DNA from: Branchiostoma lanceolatum
Lineage: Eukaryota; Chordata; Leptocardii; Amphioxiformes; Branchiostomatidae
Assembly (NCBI RefSeq): GCF_035083965.1
Contig: NC_089729.1
Span: 16,542,964-16,606,963, forward strand
Direction of reading: 5' to 3'
DNA length: 64,000 nucleotides
Part shown: positions 11,736 through 23,283 of the stretch, piece by piece
How positions within the stretch are numbered: the first letter of the stretch is position 1
Layout: the number at the start of each line of letters is the position of its first letter
The notes under the pieces: generated by a model
Database searches by the model: none
What the model saw: the letters and a program-made list of their open reading frames with translations, nothing else
Told to the model about the DNA's origin: nothing
Made by a program: the position numbers and the translations under genes

Positions 11736-14253
11736 CTGTTGCCTCTCCTCGTGGCGGCTGTCGTCCTCGGGACTGGCCAGGAACTCCAGCACCTGCTCGA
11801 ACAGCAGGCGGTTCACCAGGATGGAGTTCTCGTGGCTCGCCATCTGTCGCGCCAGGAACGTGGAGAGGCAGCCCACCTGGATCGGCGTGAAGCCCACGCT
11901 TTCCACCATCACCTAGTGGGGAGAGAACGTTCCCACATTGATAATAGCGCACATTGTACAGTCAAACATGTACAAGCAGGCTTTTATTTGGGATTTATAG
12001 ACGCTTCCAAAAAATTTTTGGGAGGGGGGAACAGTCTTCCCCAATGGGCTCTATGGATTCACAATTTCCCGGTAGCTTTGAATGTCAATCAATTTTCATA
12101 TTGTATGACGAATCCTATCTATTAAATGGCCAACTGTCTACTGTGATCATTGGTTCATTTCCCTTAGCTTTGTGTGGTCACTGAAGAAAGGTTTGACTGC
12201 ACTTTCTCTATAAAGCAAGACATTTGAAGAGATCATCGGGGCTATGAATGGGAGGTGCACAACTATTAGCTATAGCAACAGACAAGAAACAACAGAGAAC
12301 AGTAACGGGGGGAAAGGAGGTTTTAGGGGTGTTTTGAATTTGTGGTTGAAACAATTCTGTAGTGCACTAGTAATACAATGGAAATGTACCTCATACCAAA
12401 CACATACATGTAAATCTATAGGGCATATTCACGTGACGTCATCAACCTTGCCCTCCGTGGGCGGCCAGTTTGGGGTCCATCCCTGCAGCGAAGTTTCTCG
12501 GTGTCCGACGGTCTCTAAATTTCCAAGGAATGCGAATCGTCTGATCGCTGTTTTATCATGCAAAGAGTCTCCAGCCTCACATCCTTTTCGCTACAAAAAT
12601 CCAATTTCACCTACTGGAAATGACCCATTATCAACGAGCGAGGAAAGGTTTTCCCCCAACCTACAAACACATCCGCTAAATAGTACCGGCGGAGTCCATT
12701 GATTTTGTCTTCAGTTGGTCATGGAAACGACTATTTACAGAGTACAAATAAAATCAGTTCACAGCATACAAGTGTTCCAAGGCCTGCAGCCACGTAGAAC
12801 AGTGTCTTGAGAAATTTAGTTATGACAGGGAGAACGTTATGATCAGGAAAGTTCGAAGTTGAAAGACCCTCAGTTTATGAACGTATCTCAAGCATCGACA
12901 ACACGGTGCTGCGACTGTGTTACACAATGGGCCTGTAATTACTTTTCGGCCAGATAAAAAGGTTTCCATACACACACGTTGATTCTCAAACTTTAACTAT
13001 TTAGATCCGCTGTTCGTATGTCAGAAATCTACTTTTGTTTCAGTCGTTAGTCCCTTCGTATGTTCCCGCACCTACACGAGAAACGCAAAACCAATCTTAC
13101 TGTTACCCGATCAGTGTGTGCTTTATCAGTCCCAATCCAACATCCGACCACGAGGCAAAACACCATGATTATGAGACAAAACGCTTTGAAGGGAAATTGT
13201 GAATGGCGTAGAAACATCTGCCATTTCTACGGAGAGTTCCATAGGGCTCCACTATCAAGTGGACCCCAAAATGGCCGACAGTGCTCGTTGCTAGGGGGAG
13301 GATCATGTGACTGAATACGCCCTATATAAATTAGAGGTACAAGATGACGTTACCTGAAGTAAGATGTCGACTATTCTCTGTCTCTGTCTCATCCCCTCCT
13401 CTGTATTAAACTCGGGCCCCTTGAACGCCAGCGCCAGGACATTCAGGAACTCCCTGGTGTCAAACTGGACCAGAGTTCTCAGGTATGGGTAGGTCTGCTC
13501 ACCTAACATATCACCAGGAAAACAAAACTGCAACTTGAATATCAGAGTACAATGTAAGTACAATATGACTACTTTCTAGTCTGAAAATTAGCCCCATACA
13601 CAATCTCTCCACATCAATATAAAACTAGTCTAAAAATATATATGTGATCAAGTGGAAAGCTACCCTACTTTTTCACCATATTGGTCAAGAGGGCGGAGGT
13701 TCGAACCTCGCTTGGGCATGGTGTAAGGGGTTGCATTAGTCCTTTGGATGGGGACAGCCAGCGGCCCTAGACAAGTTTTGGGAGAGCTACAGACATAAGC
13801 TTTAGACAGCCAAGAACCCTGTAAAAAATCTAGTGGAAAAAAAACACTCCCTTCTAGAGTTTAGGATCCTTTAATGATTGAAGAAATCATTGTCAATATA
13901 TTTCATTTGGCTCCATATCTTTCCCACTCACAGACACAAAAGAAAAGTTTTAAAAAGATTAACAATTTTGCAGAGAGATATGAGAGTGACGCCAGGGGAT
14001 AAACACTGTTTCCCCCCAACCCAACGAATGTTTCTGAATTTTCCCCCACAGCATTTTTACCCACCACATAAGTGTTTCTGAATTGTCCTCATATCATACC
14101 TTCACTGGCATCTTTAGTGTGCAATACTGTTACACATTTGAAGACTTCAGGCTTGACTATGTCGACCAGGTTGGGCGAGATGTCGCCCAGCGGATACGCC
14201 CGTCCAGCAAGACAACAACTGATGTACACCAGTAACTTGTTACCCAGCTTTAT
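11736..14253 (-). CDS. VPS8: VPS8 (CORVET subunit), three internal exons only
   Basis: Exons on the minus strand: 14100-14253, 13354-13502 and 11736-11912. They join in phase into 160 codons. The peptide begins IKLGNKLLVYISCCLAGRAY, contains YPYLRTLVQFDTREFLNVLA and RQRIVDILLQ, and ends LEFLASPEDDSRHEERQQ. These are hallmark blocks of the middle of VPS8, a subunit of the CORVET tethering complex that acts with Rab5 on early endosomes. Each exon has AG and GT borders and no stop. VPS8 is normally well over 1,000 residues, and I found neither the N-terminal propeller exons (higher coordinates) nor the C-terminal exons (lower coordinates). It is either a displaced gene fragment or part of a gene with very long introns. 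Assignment to VPS8 is firm; functionality is not. Confidence 0.8.
12419..13325. mobile_element. TIR element, long form (0.9 kb)
   Basis: Starts TAGGGCATATTCACGTGAC and ends ATCATGTGACTGAATACGCC-CTA, an inverted pair flanked by TA. The outer 240 and 190 bp match the short element at 57935-58277. The middle ~560 bp is absent from that copy, so this is the longer and possibly older form. No transposase is readable. It sits in the intron between the second and third VPS8 exons. Confidence 0.75.
13670..13850 (+). mobile_element. SINE fragment
   Basis: B-box-like GAGGTTCGAACCTCG is followed by a body with GGATGGGGACAGCCAGCGGC. The A-box half is degraded or missing. Confidence 0.45.
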
Positions 14254-14702
14254 CTGAAGTAAAAATGCAACATAGAGTGGTCACCATAGACAGATTCGAC
14301 TGTTACATTGTGATTGTCAGGAAAGGAGAAAGAGAGACAAGCATTTCTTTGAAACTATCTCACTAATATCAAACACAACAGAAAAAATCTAAATCAGCAA
14401 AATTTTAGGTGTAAAACTAATAAATGTCAGTAGCATTCCATACAGTGCTTAGCAGAAGCAGTGATATGTAAATTCGTTTACTTTCACCGTGGTTTTGTTT
14501 TGCAGTAAGAGGGAAAATAGGTTTTTGCGATGTTCTAAATTTGCACGATTCTGTAGTACAGTAGTCCAACAAGGGAGACATATTGCAGTGTCGTAAATTC
14601 ATGGTGGGGAGTTCACCACAAAAAAAAAGTTTTACAGTACTTCATAGCCTTGATCTATCTAAGAGACAAAGCCTTACCAGCTGTTTCTTACACTTTGGGA
14701 GC
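14254..14702. other. Non-coding stretch upstream of the VPS8 exons
   Basis: No further VPS8 exon was found. A GTAAATTCGTTTACTTTCACC-type block at about 14468 resembles the small ACAGTAAATGCAT-ended elements. Confidence 0.4.
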
Positions 14703-15246
14703 TTAAAGGTGCCCTAAGCGATTTCAGGGGGTAAAACTTGAAATATTCTGCGGAAAACAATTCTGTTTGGTGAGGTTGAAATTTACATTTACTTCCCTAT
14801 ATTAGCACATCTGCATCATTATTTCATACTTTAGGCGTTTAAAGATAGCACAGAAGCAAGCCACAAAAGGAGTATTTTATTTATTGGGTCCCCCAAAAAT
14901 TCAGCCCAGAATCCAGCCGTAACCGTTTTCTGTCGACAATTTACGGTAACTTCCGGCCGCGTGACGTCGCAATGCCAAGCACATTGAGCCATGACCACGT
15001 GATTATTTCTTCGGAAGCATTCGGGACTTATCGGTCAGAATCGTGCATCTGAAATGATGGCTGGCCTCCAAGTGCTCAGATTTTTAATGAGTTCCCACCA
15101 CACAACGGCATCACATTTTTGCTCCATGATGGTCGATATGCGATGGGATAGTGTTATCTAAACTTACTATGGATAGAAATCAGAAAAAAAAAATGATTTT
15201 GAATATATGACTTTCAGCGCCCTAATATTGCTTAGGTTGCCTTTAA
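14703..15246. mobile_element. TTAA-flanked TIR element, 0.54 kb
   Basis: Left end TTAAAGGTGCCCTAAGC and right end GCTTAGGTTGCCTTTAA are inverted repeats, each starting at TTAA, the target duplicated by piggyBac-type elements. No coding capacity. It is related in its ends to the element at 33231-33545. Confidence 0.7.
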
Positions 15247-15738
15247 GTTTGAAAAGTCTGTCCAGCTAGAGAGGTCTACAACAGGTGATACACAAACGCA
15301 CACAGAACACAACAAAAAGGGTAAAGAAGATCAGAAAAGCTGTTGAGAAACATACTAAATCACAGCTATCTTTCTGCTTGTAACTATGAGGCACTAGCAA
15401 AATGGGCATCATAAGAAACATTTAGATTTTAAGTATATAGACAATAGTATAAAAGGGAAAGGAAAATGGCACAGCCTAGAGACAACATTGAAAAAATCTT
15501 CTGATCAGTAAAATTTTGGAATCAGAGCTTCCATGTTTCATGCAGTCTTCCTTCCACAATTCATACATAGTAAACTGTTATTTTATTTTTCTGTACCTTG
15601 ATCCTCATCTATGAGTAGCCATGATGTATATGGCAGACCAATCCATACAAATATGTATGATTGATATATCAAAACATTTAATATATTTCAAGTATTTCAA
15701 GGAGAATGGAACAAACTGGCAGGACAGAAATAACATCT
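15247..15738. other. Intergenic, no gene seen
   Basis: AT-rich sequence with no supported gene or named repeat. Confidence 0.4.
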
Positions 15739-16528
15739 ATTAACAGTCCTCTCTTCCACAGTTACAATTTGAATAGTCATATCATGGAACAAAGCGGATT
15801 TTTAAAGTTGCCTCATTAATTATGCAAATTTGAATCTGATTTGCATAATTATCGTCCAATCATACTAAGCATCACACAAGCTATCCACATACCAAAAATC
15901 ATGACCATCCATCAAGGCCATCTTGTTATAGTATTTTCTCATTAATTATGTAAATGAGGCCTTCATTTGCATAGTTCATATCAATTAATATTTCTCTCTT
16001 CCTCAGTTACATATGTCACATGTTTCAGAGTCCTATCATGGAATTTGGCCGATGTATAAATTTTACTCATTAATTATGCAAATTAGATACTGATTTGAAT
16101 AAGAAGTATCTAATCATGTACATCATCACTCAAGCTATCTACTTACCAAAAATCATTACCATCCATCAAGCCCCTCTTGAGTTATTCCCTTTCAAAGTCT
16201 GACGCAAAACCTGCTCCTGCAGTTCAAAAAAAGCCGCTAGGGGGGCCAAACCCGTGGCACTTACTCTCTGTCCAAAGATCTATGTACCACTCAAAAATCA
16301 ATTCCAAAGCATGTCCAGAACACGAGATATCAAAACAGGAAGTTCCGCTGCAGTACTGTTAGAAGCCGCTAGGGGGGCCAAAATCTAATCGTTTTCAGGT
16401 CTCATCAAAACCTACCTACATATCAAATATCAAAACAATCCATCCAGGCATTCTTGAGTTATGCTGGTCCACTACAGACAAACAGACAGACAAACGCTAC
16501 CCTCTGCATAACCTTCTCGGCGAAGGTA
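15739..16528 (+). repeat. Dispersed repeat, copy 3 (5'-truncated)
   Basis: Matches the second half of the elements at 274-1787 and 2164-3248, with the same ATGCAAAT/ATTTGCAT blocks, the CAAAACCTGCTCCTGCAGTT block and the closing ACCTTCTCGGCGAAGGT. The opening end is missing. Confidence 0.7.
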
Positions 16529-16643
16529 ATGAGTCACTTACAGCCTTACTATCAATCCAGCCATAAACAAACCAAACGTTTATGCGTCTTTCACATGCAG
16601 CAAGGTAAAACGACCATCTTCTTCTGATATATAACTATTTGTA

Positions 16644-17235
16644 CGTAACGTAACATGACCTATTTACGTGCAGAACCTATTTAAGTCCGGTTTGGCTCAT
16701 GTCGCGGTGTATCATGCCAAAGCCTGTTCTCATGAGCAATAAAGAACATCATAAGTATGATCCTTAGCCATCTCTTTAATTTTTGCACAGCAAAACATAA
16801 CGGCCATGCGTTTACCACGTGAACGCCACGTGCCGCGCATGTGGGGGGAATTTACAGATAAACATTGTTTTTTTTCATCGCGTTAAGCAAGTGGCCGGAC
16901 AGACATAGTGATTTTATTATCATTTGTCTGCAGACTACTTTGGACAGTTACTGTGCATTTTTTTCTGGTCTATGTTCTTCAAGCATAGCGCTAGAAGGGA
17001 AAAGACCGAGATGGACGATAATGGGTTACCCTAGCACAATTCTTCATCATATACCTCAGTATAAATACATGCTCGCACGGCGTTAAATAGGCGGAGAAAA
17101 ACTTACAGACCATGCATTTTCTTTTTAGAAGAGCTGATATTTCTGACCATGGGTTTAAAATTTGGCTCTGTCCGTGCGGTTTTAAGATAAATACGTTTTG
17201 AATAAATCGGACGTAAATTGGTCATGTTACGTTAG
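16644..17235. mobile_element. 592-bp TIR element inside duplication unit A
   Basis: Ends are inverted repeats of about 25 bp: left GTAACGTAACATGACC then ATTTACGT, right ACGTAAATTGGTCATG then TTACGTTA. Units B and C are uninterrupted at the equivalent site (CTAACTATTTGTA joined to GCTGTAATCAT), which shows it is an insertion. No transposase is evident. Confidence 0.75.
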
Positions 17236-17267
17236 TTTATTGTAATCACCCTCGCAAATATTTTGCA

Positions 17268-17521
17268 GCATCTCTGCATCTCATAATGCCAAAGAACTTT
17301 TAATTTTACGTGGTAGTTCCATTATTTCTTCTAGTATTAACTGTAGTATTATGTTAGCTGTTCAGGACTATGTGATAGCAACCAAACGCTATATTATTGT
17401 GTTCTTTTCATTTCTTTTCCGCTGGGGGAGGGGGGGTTGTCGGATTCACGTCAACTAGTTTTTCTCCTGTTTTAGTGTGCTGTAGTAGGCCGCCACTTTG
17501 TCTTATATGAATAAAAAGAAT
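17268..17521. mobile_element. 254-bp insertion with 10-bp direct flanking repeats
   Basis: ATATTTTGCA occurs at 17258-17267 and again at 17522-17531. Units B and C have a single related copy (TTATTTTGCAAATAG) and no insert, so the direct repeats look like a target-site duplication. No SINE head or long inverted repeat is visible. Confidence 0.55.
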
Positions 17522-19145
17522 ATATTTTGCAAATACTTTAATCGTATTATAGTCTACTTCTGCAAGAAAATAATTAATGACACAGTAATTTCCATTATTC
17601 CAGAAACAGGTCAAGAGAAGAAAAACAACATGAGGATCAACTGAAATCGAAATTTCGCCTTGGAGAATTTCATCTAAGGTGGGGAAGGGTTTTTCTGACA
17701 CGCAACCCTTCCCTTTCCAACATCTGCTTGATGACTAGTATGCATGACATGGGCATGTCGCAAGGAGGCATATCTGACGCGTATTGCCTGCAGTCAGAAT
17801 CAACGTAACGAAAATACGAAAATACAGAAAGTTACTCTGAAGCCGTTAACTAAACGTGATAACAACTATGTGCCATCGTAGCTAACCGCTTTTGTCGTAC
17901 GTATTTTATTATAAACACGCCATGATGATGGCATAAATTTGTTGATTAATTCAGCACTGAACTTTTCATAGACATGGTATTCAATTCACCAACTACCGAT
18001 ACTAAGTTGAAACATCCAGCGTGTCTGCTTTTACAGGGACCAAATAAGGCCGCGAGAAAGTTTGCTTTGTGCTAATACAATAGCAGAAGAATTCGTAAAC
18101 GATTTTCTAAATCCTCCGTTTTTTTAGTTTCTCTTTTCAGGCAAGGGCATGAATGCGAATGAAGCACATTGTAATATCACCACTTTATTTGTCGACGGTT
18201 CGATGCACAACGACTAGTATTGACTTGTTATTATCTAAGTGGGACAGACTTTACTGCTGAGTAGTTCATTTTGATTATTCAAAGGGTAAAGGTCACACTC
18301 TGACCTAGTTATCATAGTCTTCTTCCACACTGTTGCACCACGTTACAACATTTTACATTCACAGCCTACCTGGTCGAATAGATCCAAGTGCATTACATAG
18401 CAGGTAAGTTTGCTTATATTTTGTAGATGTCTGGTTTTGTCTAGAAGTAGGTTTACACCTATATCATATGTGTACGCTATAAGGATGGATGTACCGTATA
18501 CATCTGTGAGATATTTCAAGTTGTCGCCAAACAAAAGGTGGTACTTCACTAACTCTACATGGGCTGGTATGCAGAATACAACACGTAATGCACGTAGGTT
18601 AGATAGGCATATAGCCTAGATATATAGCGTTGGAGAAACCAACATATATAGCTATTTACCATGTCTTATACATTAGTAATTCTCATATGGCCAGCTTGGA
18701 CAAACCAAGCCCTATCTACCAGGTCTTAAACCATTCTCTGGGTGGGATTCATGTTAGGCCACAGCAAGTAAATGTTATGGATGACAGCCTCTGCAGACTC
18801 CAAATTTTGCGCACGCGGGCGAAAAAAAATAAGGCGCGCCAAAAAAACAAGACATCCACATTTTCAAACTCGAATACCATAAAGCATGTAAGAAGAATTG
18901 AAGCGACAAATTTAAAACATGTTGATACAACCAACAACTCTTTTATACCTGTATTCAATAAAATATTGACACTGATGTCAACATTAAAATCATTATCCGG
19001 GTTTGTATAGCACATCACAAACGCAGAGACAAGGCTTCCCGTACCGAAAGCTAAGACAGCGGATGCTGTCTGAAGCGTCTGACTGTTTCAAAATTTTATC
19101 CAGTTGCTTGAGTAACTCTTTTTGGCGTATCTTACTACCTGGATG

Positions 19146-21095
19146 TCTAACATTCATCAACAAACATTTATGCGTCTTTCACATACAGCAAGGTAAAACG
19201 ATCATTTTTTTTCTAACTATTTGTATAGCGTTTGCTGTAATCATCCTTGCGATTATTTTGCAAATAGTTTAATTGTATCATAGTCTATGTCTGCAAGTAA
19301 ATAATTCGGGACACAGCAATTTCCATTACTCCAGAGAAACAGATCGAAAGAGAAAAACACGGGGATCAAGGTAAATCGGAATTTCGCCTTCGAAAATTCT
19401 ATTTGAGGTAGGGACGGGCTTTTCTGACACTCACCCCTCCCTTTCCAACATCTGCTTGATGACTAGTTTGCATGGCATGGGCATGTCGCAAGGAGGCATA
19501 TCTGACGCGTATTGCTTGCAGTCAGAATCAATGTAACGAAATACAGAAAGTTACTCTGAAGCCGTTAAAAACACGTGACAACAACTATATATGTGCCATC
19601 ATAGCTAACCGCTTTTGTCGTACTTGTTTTTATTGTAAACATGCCATGATGATGGCATAAATTTGTTGATTAAATTAATTCAGCACTAAACTTTTCATAG
19701 ACATAGTACTCAATTCACAAACTACCGATACTAAGTTGAAGCATCAGGCGTATCTGTTTTTACATGGACCAAATGAGGCCGCGAGAAAGTTTGCTTTGTG
19801 CTAATACAATAGCAGAAAAATACGTTAAGAATTTTCAAAATCCTCCGTTTTTTTAGTTTCTCTTTTCAGGCAAGGGCATGAATGCGAATGAAGCACATTG
19901 TAATATCACCACTTTATTTGTCGACGGTTCGATGTACAACGACTAGTATTGACTTGTTATTATCTATGTGGGACAGACTTTACTGCTGAGTAGTTCATTT
20001 TGATTATTCAAAGGGTAAAGGTCACACTCTGACCTAGTTATCATAGTCTTCTTCCACACTGTTGCACCACGTTACAACATTTTACATCCACAGCCTACCC
20101 GGTCGAATAGATCCAAGTGCATTACATAGCAGGTAAGTTTGCTTATATTTTGTAGATGTCTGGTTTTGTCTAGAAGTAGGTTTACACCTATATCATATGT
20201 GTACGCTATAAGGATTAATGTACCGTATACATCTGTAAGATATTTCAAGTTGTCGCCAAACAAAAGGTGGTACTTCACTAACTCTACATGGGCTGGTATG
20301 CAGAATACAACACGTAATGCACGTAGGTTTGATAGGCATATAGCCTATATATATAGAGTTGGAGAAACCAACATATATAGCTATTTACCATGTCTTATAC
20401 ATTAGTAATTCTCATATGGCCAGCTTGGACAAACCAAGCCCTATCTACCAGGTATTAAACCATACTCTGGGTGGGATTCATGTTAGGCCACAGCAAGTAA
20501 ATGTTATGGATGACAGCCTCTGCAGACTCCAAATTTTGCGCACGCGGGCGAAAAAAAATAAGGCGCGCCAAAAAAACAAGACATCCACATTTTCAAACTC
20601 GAATACCATAAAGCAGGTAAGAAGAATTGAAGCGACTAATTTAAAACATGATGATACGACCAACAAGTCTTTTATACCTGTATTCAATAAAATATTAACA
20701 CTGATGTCAACATTAAAATCATTATCCGGGTTTGTATAGCACATCACAAACGCAGAGACAAGTTTTCCCGTACACTGGGCACGGGAGTCTCCCGAGTCAT
20801 AAGTCAGACTGACTGTGACTACATAATGCTGGCTCTGCTCACTTAGTCTCAACTCTCCGCTGTTGCTGTCCTAACTGTCTGACTGAATTGCCGTACCTCA
20901 GAAACCCCCGTCTTTTTATTGTCTTCAACAGACATACAGCTAAGACAATGTGAGGAATATTATTACAGCTCTTATTACTCGTTAGTCACTGACGAAAGCT
21001 AAGACAGGGGATGCTGTCTGAAGCGTCTGACTGTTTCAAAATTGTATCCAGTTGCATAAGTAACTCTTTTTGGCGTATCTTACTACCTGGATGTC
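19146..21095. repeat. P450-upstream tandem duplication, unit B
   Basis: Repeats unit A with offset 1,729 bp over the region 17714-18998 and unit C with offset about 1,948 bp. By eye, units B and C are nearly identical over long stretches, so at least one duplication is recent. Unit B carries about 219 bp near 20762-20985 that is missing at the equivalent junction of unit A. The dispersed repeat with CTGACGAAAGCTAAGACAG lies at the B/C junction. Confidence 0.9.
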
Positions 21096-22546
21096 TAACA
21101 TTCATCAACAAACATTTATTCGTCTTTCACATACAGCAAGGTAAAACGATCATCTTTTTTCTAACTATTTGTATAGCGTTTGCTGTAATCATCCTTGCGA
21201 TTATTTTGCAAATAGTTTAATTGTATCATAGTCTATTTCTGCAAGTAAAAAATTCGGGACACAGCAATTATCATTACTCCAGATAAACAGATCGAAAGAG
21301 AAAAACATGGGGATCACGGTAAATCGGAATTTCGCCTTGGAGAATTCTATTTGAGGTGGGGACGGGCTTTTCTGACACTCACCCCTCCCTTTCCAACATC
21401 TGCTTGATGACTAGTTTGCATGGCATGGGCATGTCGCAAGGAGGCATATCTGACGCGTATTGCTTGCAGTCAGAATCAATGTAACGAAATACAGAAAGTT
21501 ACTCTGAAGCCGTTAAAAACACGTGACAACAACTATATATGTGCCATCATAGCTAACCGCTTTTGTCGTACTTGTTTTTATTGTAAACATGCCATGATGA
21601 TAGCATAGATTTGTTGATTAAATTAATTCAGCACTGAACTTTTCATAGACATAGTACTCAATTCACAAACTACCGATACTAAGTTGAAGCATCAGGCGTA
21701 TCTGTTTTTACATGGACCAAATGAGGCCGCGAGAAAGTTTGCTTTGTGCTAATACAATAGCAGAAAAATACGTTAAGAATTGTCAAAATCCTCCGTTTTT
21801 TTAGTTTCTCTTTTCAGGCAAGGGCATGAATGCGAATGAAGCACATTGTAATATCACCACTTTATTTGTCGACGGTTCGATGCACAACGACTAGTATTGA
21901 CTTGTTATTATCTAAGTGGGACAGACTTTACTGCTGAGTAGTTCATTTTGATTATTCAAAGGGTAAAGGTCACACTCTGACCTAGTTATCATAGTCTTCT
22001 TCCACACTGTTGCACCACGTTACAACATTTTACATTCACAGCCTACCCGGTCGAATAGATCCAAGTGCATTACATAGCAGGTAAGTTTGCTTATATTTTG
22101 TAGATGTCTGGTTTTGTCTAGAAGTAGGTTTACACCTATATCATATGTGTACGCTATAAGGATGGATGTACCGTATACATCTGTGAGATATTTCAAGTTG
22201 TCGCCAAACAAAAGGTGGTACTTCACTAACTCTACATGGGCTGGTATGCAGAATACAACACGTAATGCACGTAGGTTTGATAGGCATATAGCCTATATAT
22301 ATAGAGTTGGAGAAACCAACATATATAGCTATTTACCATGTCTTATACATTAGTAATTCTCATATGGCCAGCTTGGACAAACCAAGCCTATCTACCAGGT
22401 CTTAAACCATACTCTGGGTGGGATTCATGTTAGGCCACAGCAAGTAAATGTTATGGATGACAGCCTCTGCAGACTCCAAATTTTGCGCACGCGGGCGAAA
22501 AAAAAATAAGGCGGGCAAAAAAAACAAGACATCCACATTTTCAAGT
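21096..22546. repeat. P450-upstream tandem duplication, unit C (3'-truncated)
   Basis: Same landmark order as units A and B. It breaks off near 22546, where the sequence jumps directly into the GCGAGAAAGCTTGCTTTGTG landmark of unit D. Confidence 0.9.
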
Positions 22547-23230
22547 TGCGAGAAAGCTTGCTTTGTGCTAATACAATAGCAGAAAAATATGTTAACGATT
22601 TTCAAAATCCTCCGTTTTTTTAGTTTCTCATTTCAGACAAGGGAATGAATACGAATAAAGCACATTCAACTAGCGCCAATCCAACTGTCTATGGTTCGAT
22701 ACATAACTACTAGTAGTGACATGTTATCTATGTGGTTACCTTAAGGCTTCAATAGTTTGTTTTACTTTTATCTCACCAGGGAGTAAAGGTCACGCGTAGT
22801 TGTTATCATAGTCTTCTCCCACGCTGTCCCACCACGGTACAACATTACACATTCACAACCTACCTGCTCGAAAAGATCCTCTCTGATTACTTTGCAAGTA
22901 AGTTTGCTTGTATTTTGTAGATGTCTGCTTTTGTTTAGAAGTAGTTTTACACCTGTGTCTACCGGCTATAAGGATGAAGGTACCGTATACCGTAACCTAT
23001 GACATATTTCAAGTTGTCGCCAGCGGCAAAAGGTAATACACACTAGATCTACATGCGCTGGTATGCAGACAATAGTAAGTAATACACGCAGGTTTGATAT
23101 GGCATATAGCTAGCCTAGATACAGTTGGACCAAAGAGGTTTTGTATGAAACCTCCTTGGTTGGATGAACCAACATGTATTCATCAGGGCTTATACCATTC
23201 TCAGGAAGAGTTCATGTCAATCTTTAACCA
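22547..23230 (+). repeat. Unit D: diverged copy forming the P450 5' flank
   Basis: Aligns with unit C from 21727 onward at clearly lower identity: GCGAGAAAGCTTGCTTTGTG, AAGTTTGCTTGTATTTTGTAG and TTTCAAGTTGTCGCCA in order. It continues through ATACCATTCTCAGGAAGAG, the counterpart of ACCATTCTCTGGGTGGGATT near 18729. The P450 start codon lies about 60-100 bp downstream, so units A-C are copies of this gene's upstream region. Confidence 0.8.
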
Positions 23231-23283
23231 GACTTATCTTTACCACTGAAGAAGTGTCTTATTTCTGTTTGACATATCCAGAG

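Larger units (their letters stand above)
16556..19145. repeat. P450-upstream tandem duplication, unit A
   Basis: Landmarks: TTTATGCGTCTTTCACAT near 16580, CCAACATCTGCTTGATGAC near 17717, GCGAGAAAGTTTGCTTTGTG near 18051 and CCGGGTTTGTATAGCACATC near 18998. The same landmarks recur in the same order in units B and C. Unit A is the most interrupted, carrying a 592-bp inverted-repeat element (16644-17235) and a 254-bp insertion (17268-17521). Open frames on both strands repeat between units at the same places but show no domain and no codon bias, so I do not call genes. Confidence 0.85.

Noticed and set aside
18343-22353. Repeated open frames (about 68, 88 and 126 codons) in tandem units A-C
   Set aside because: They recur because the DNA is duplicated. 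The peptides have no known domain, frames are open on both strands, and indels between units break them.
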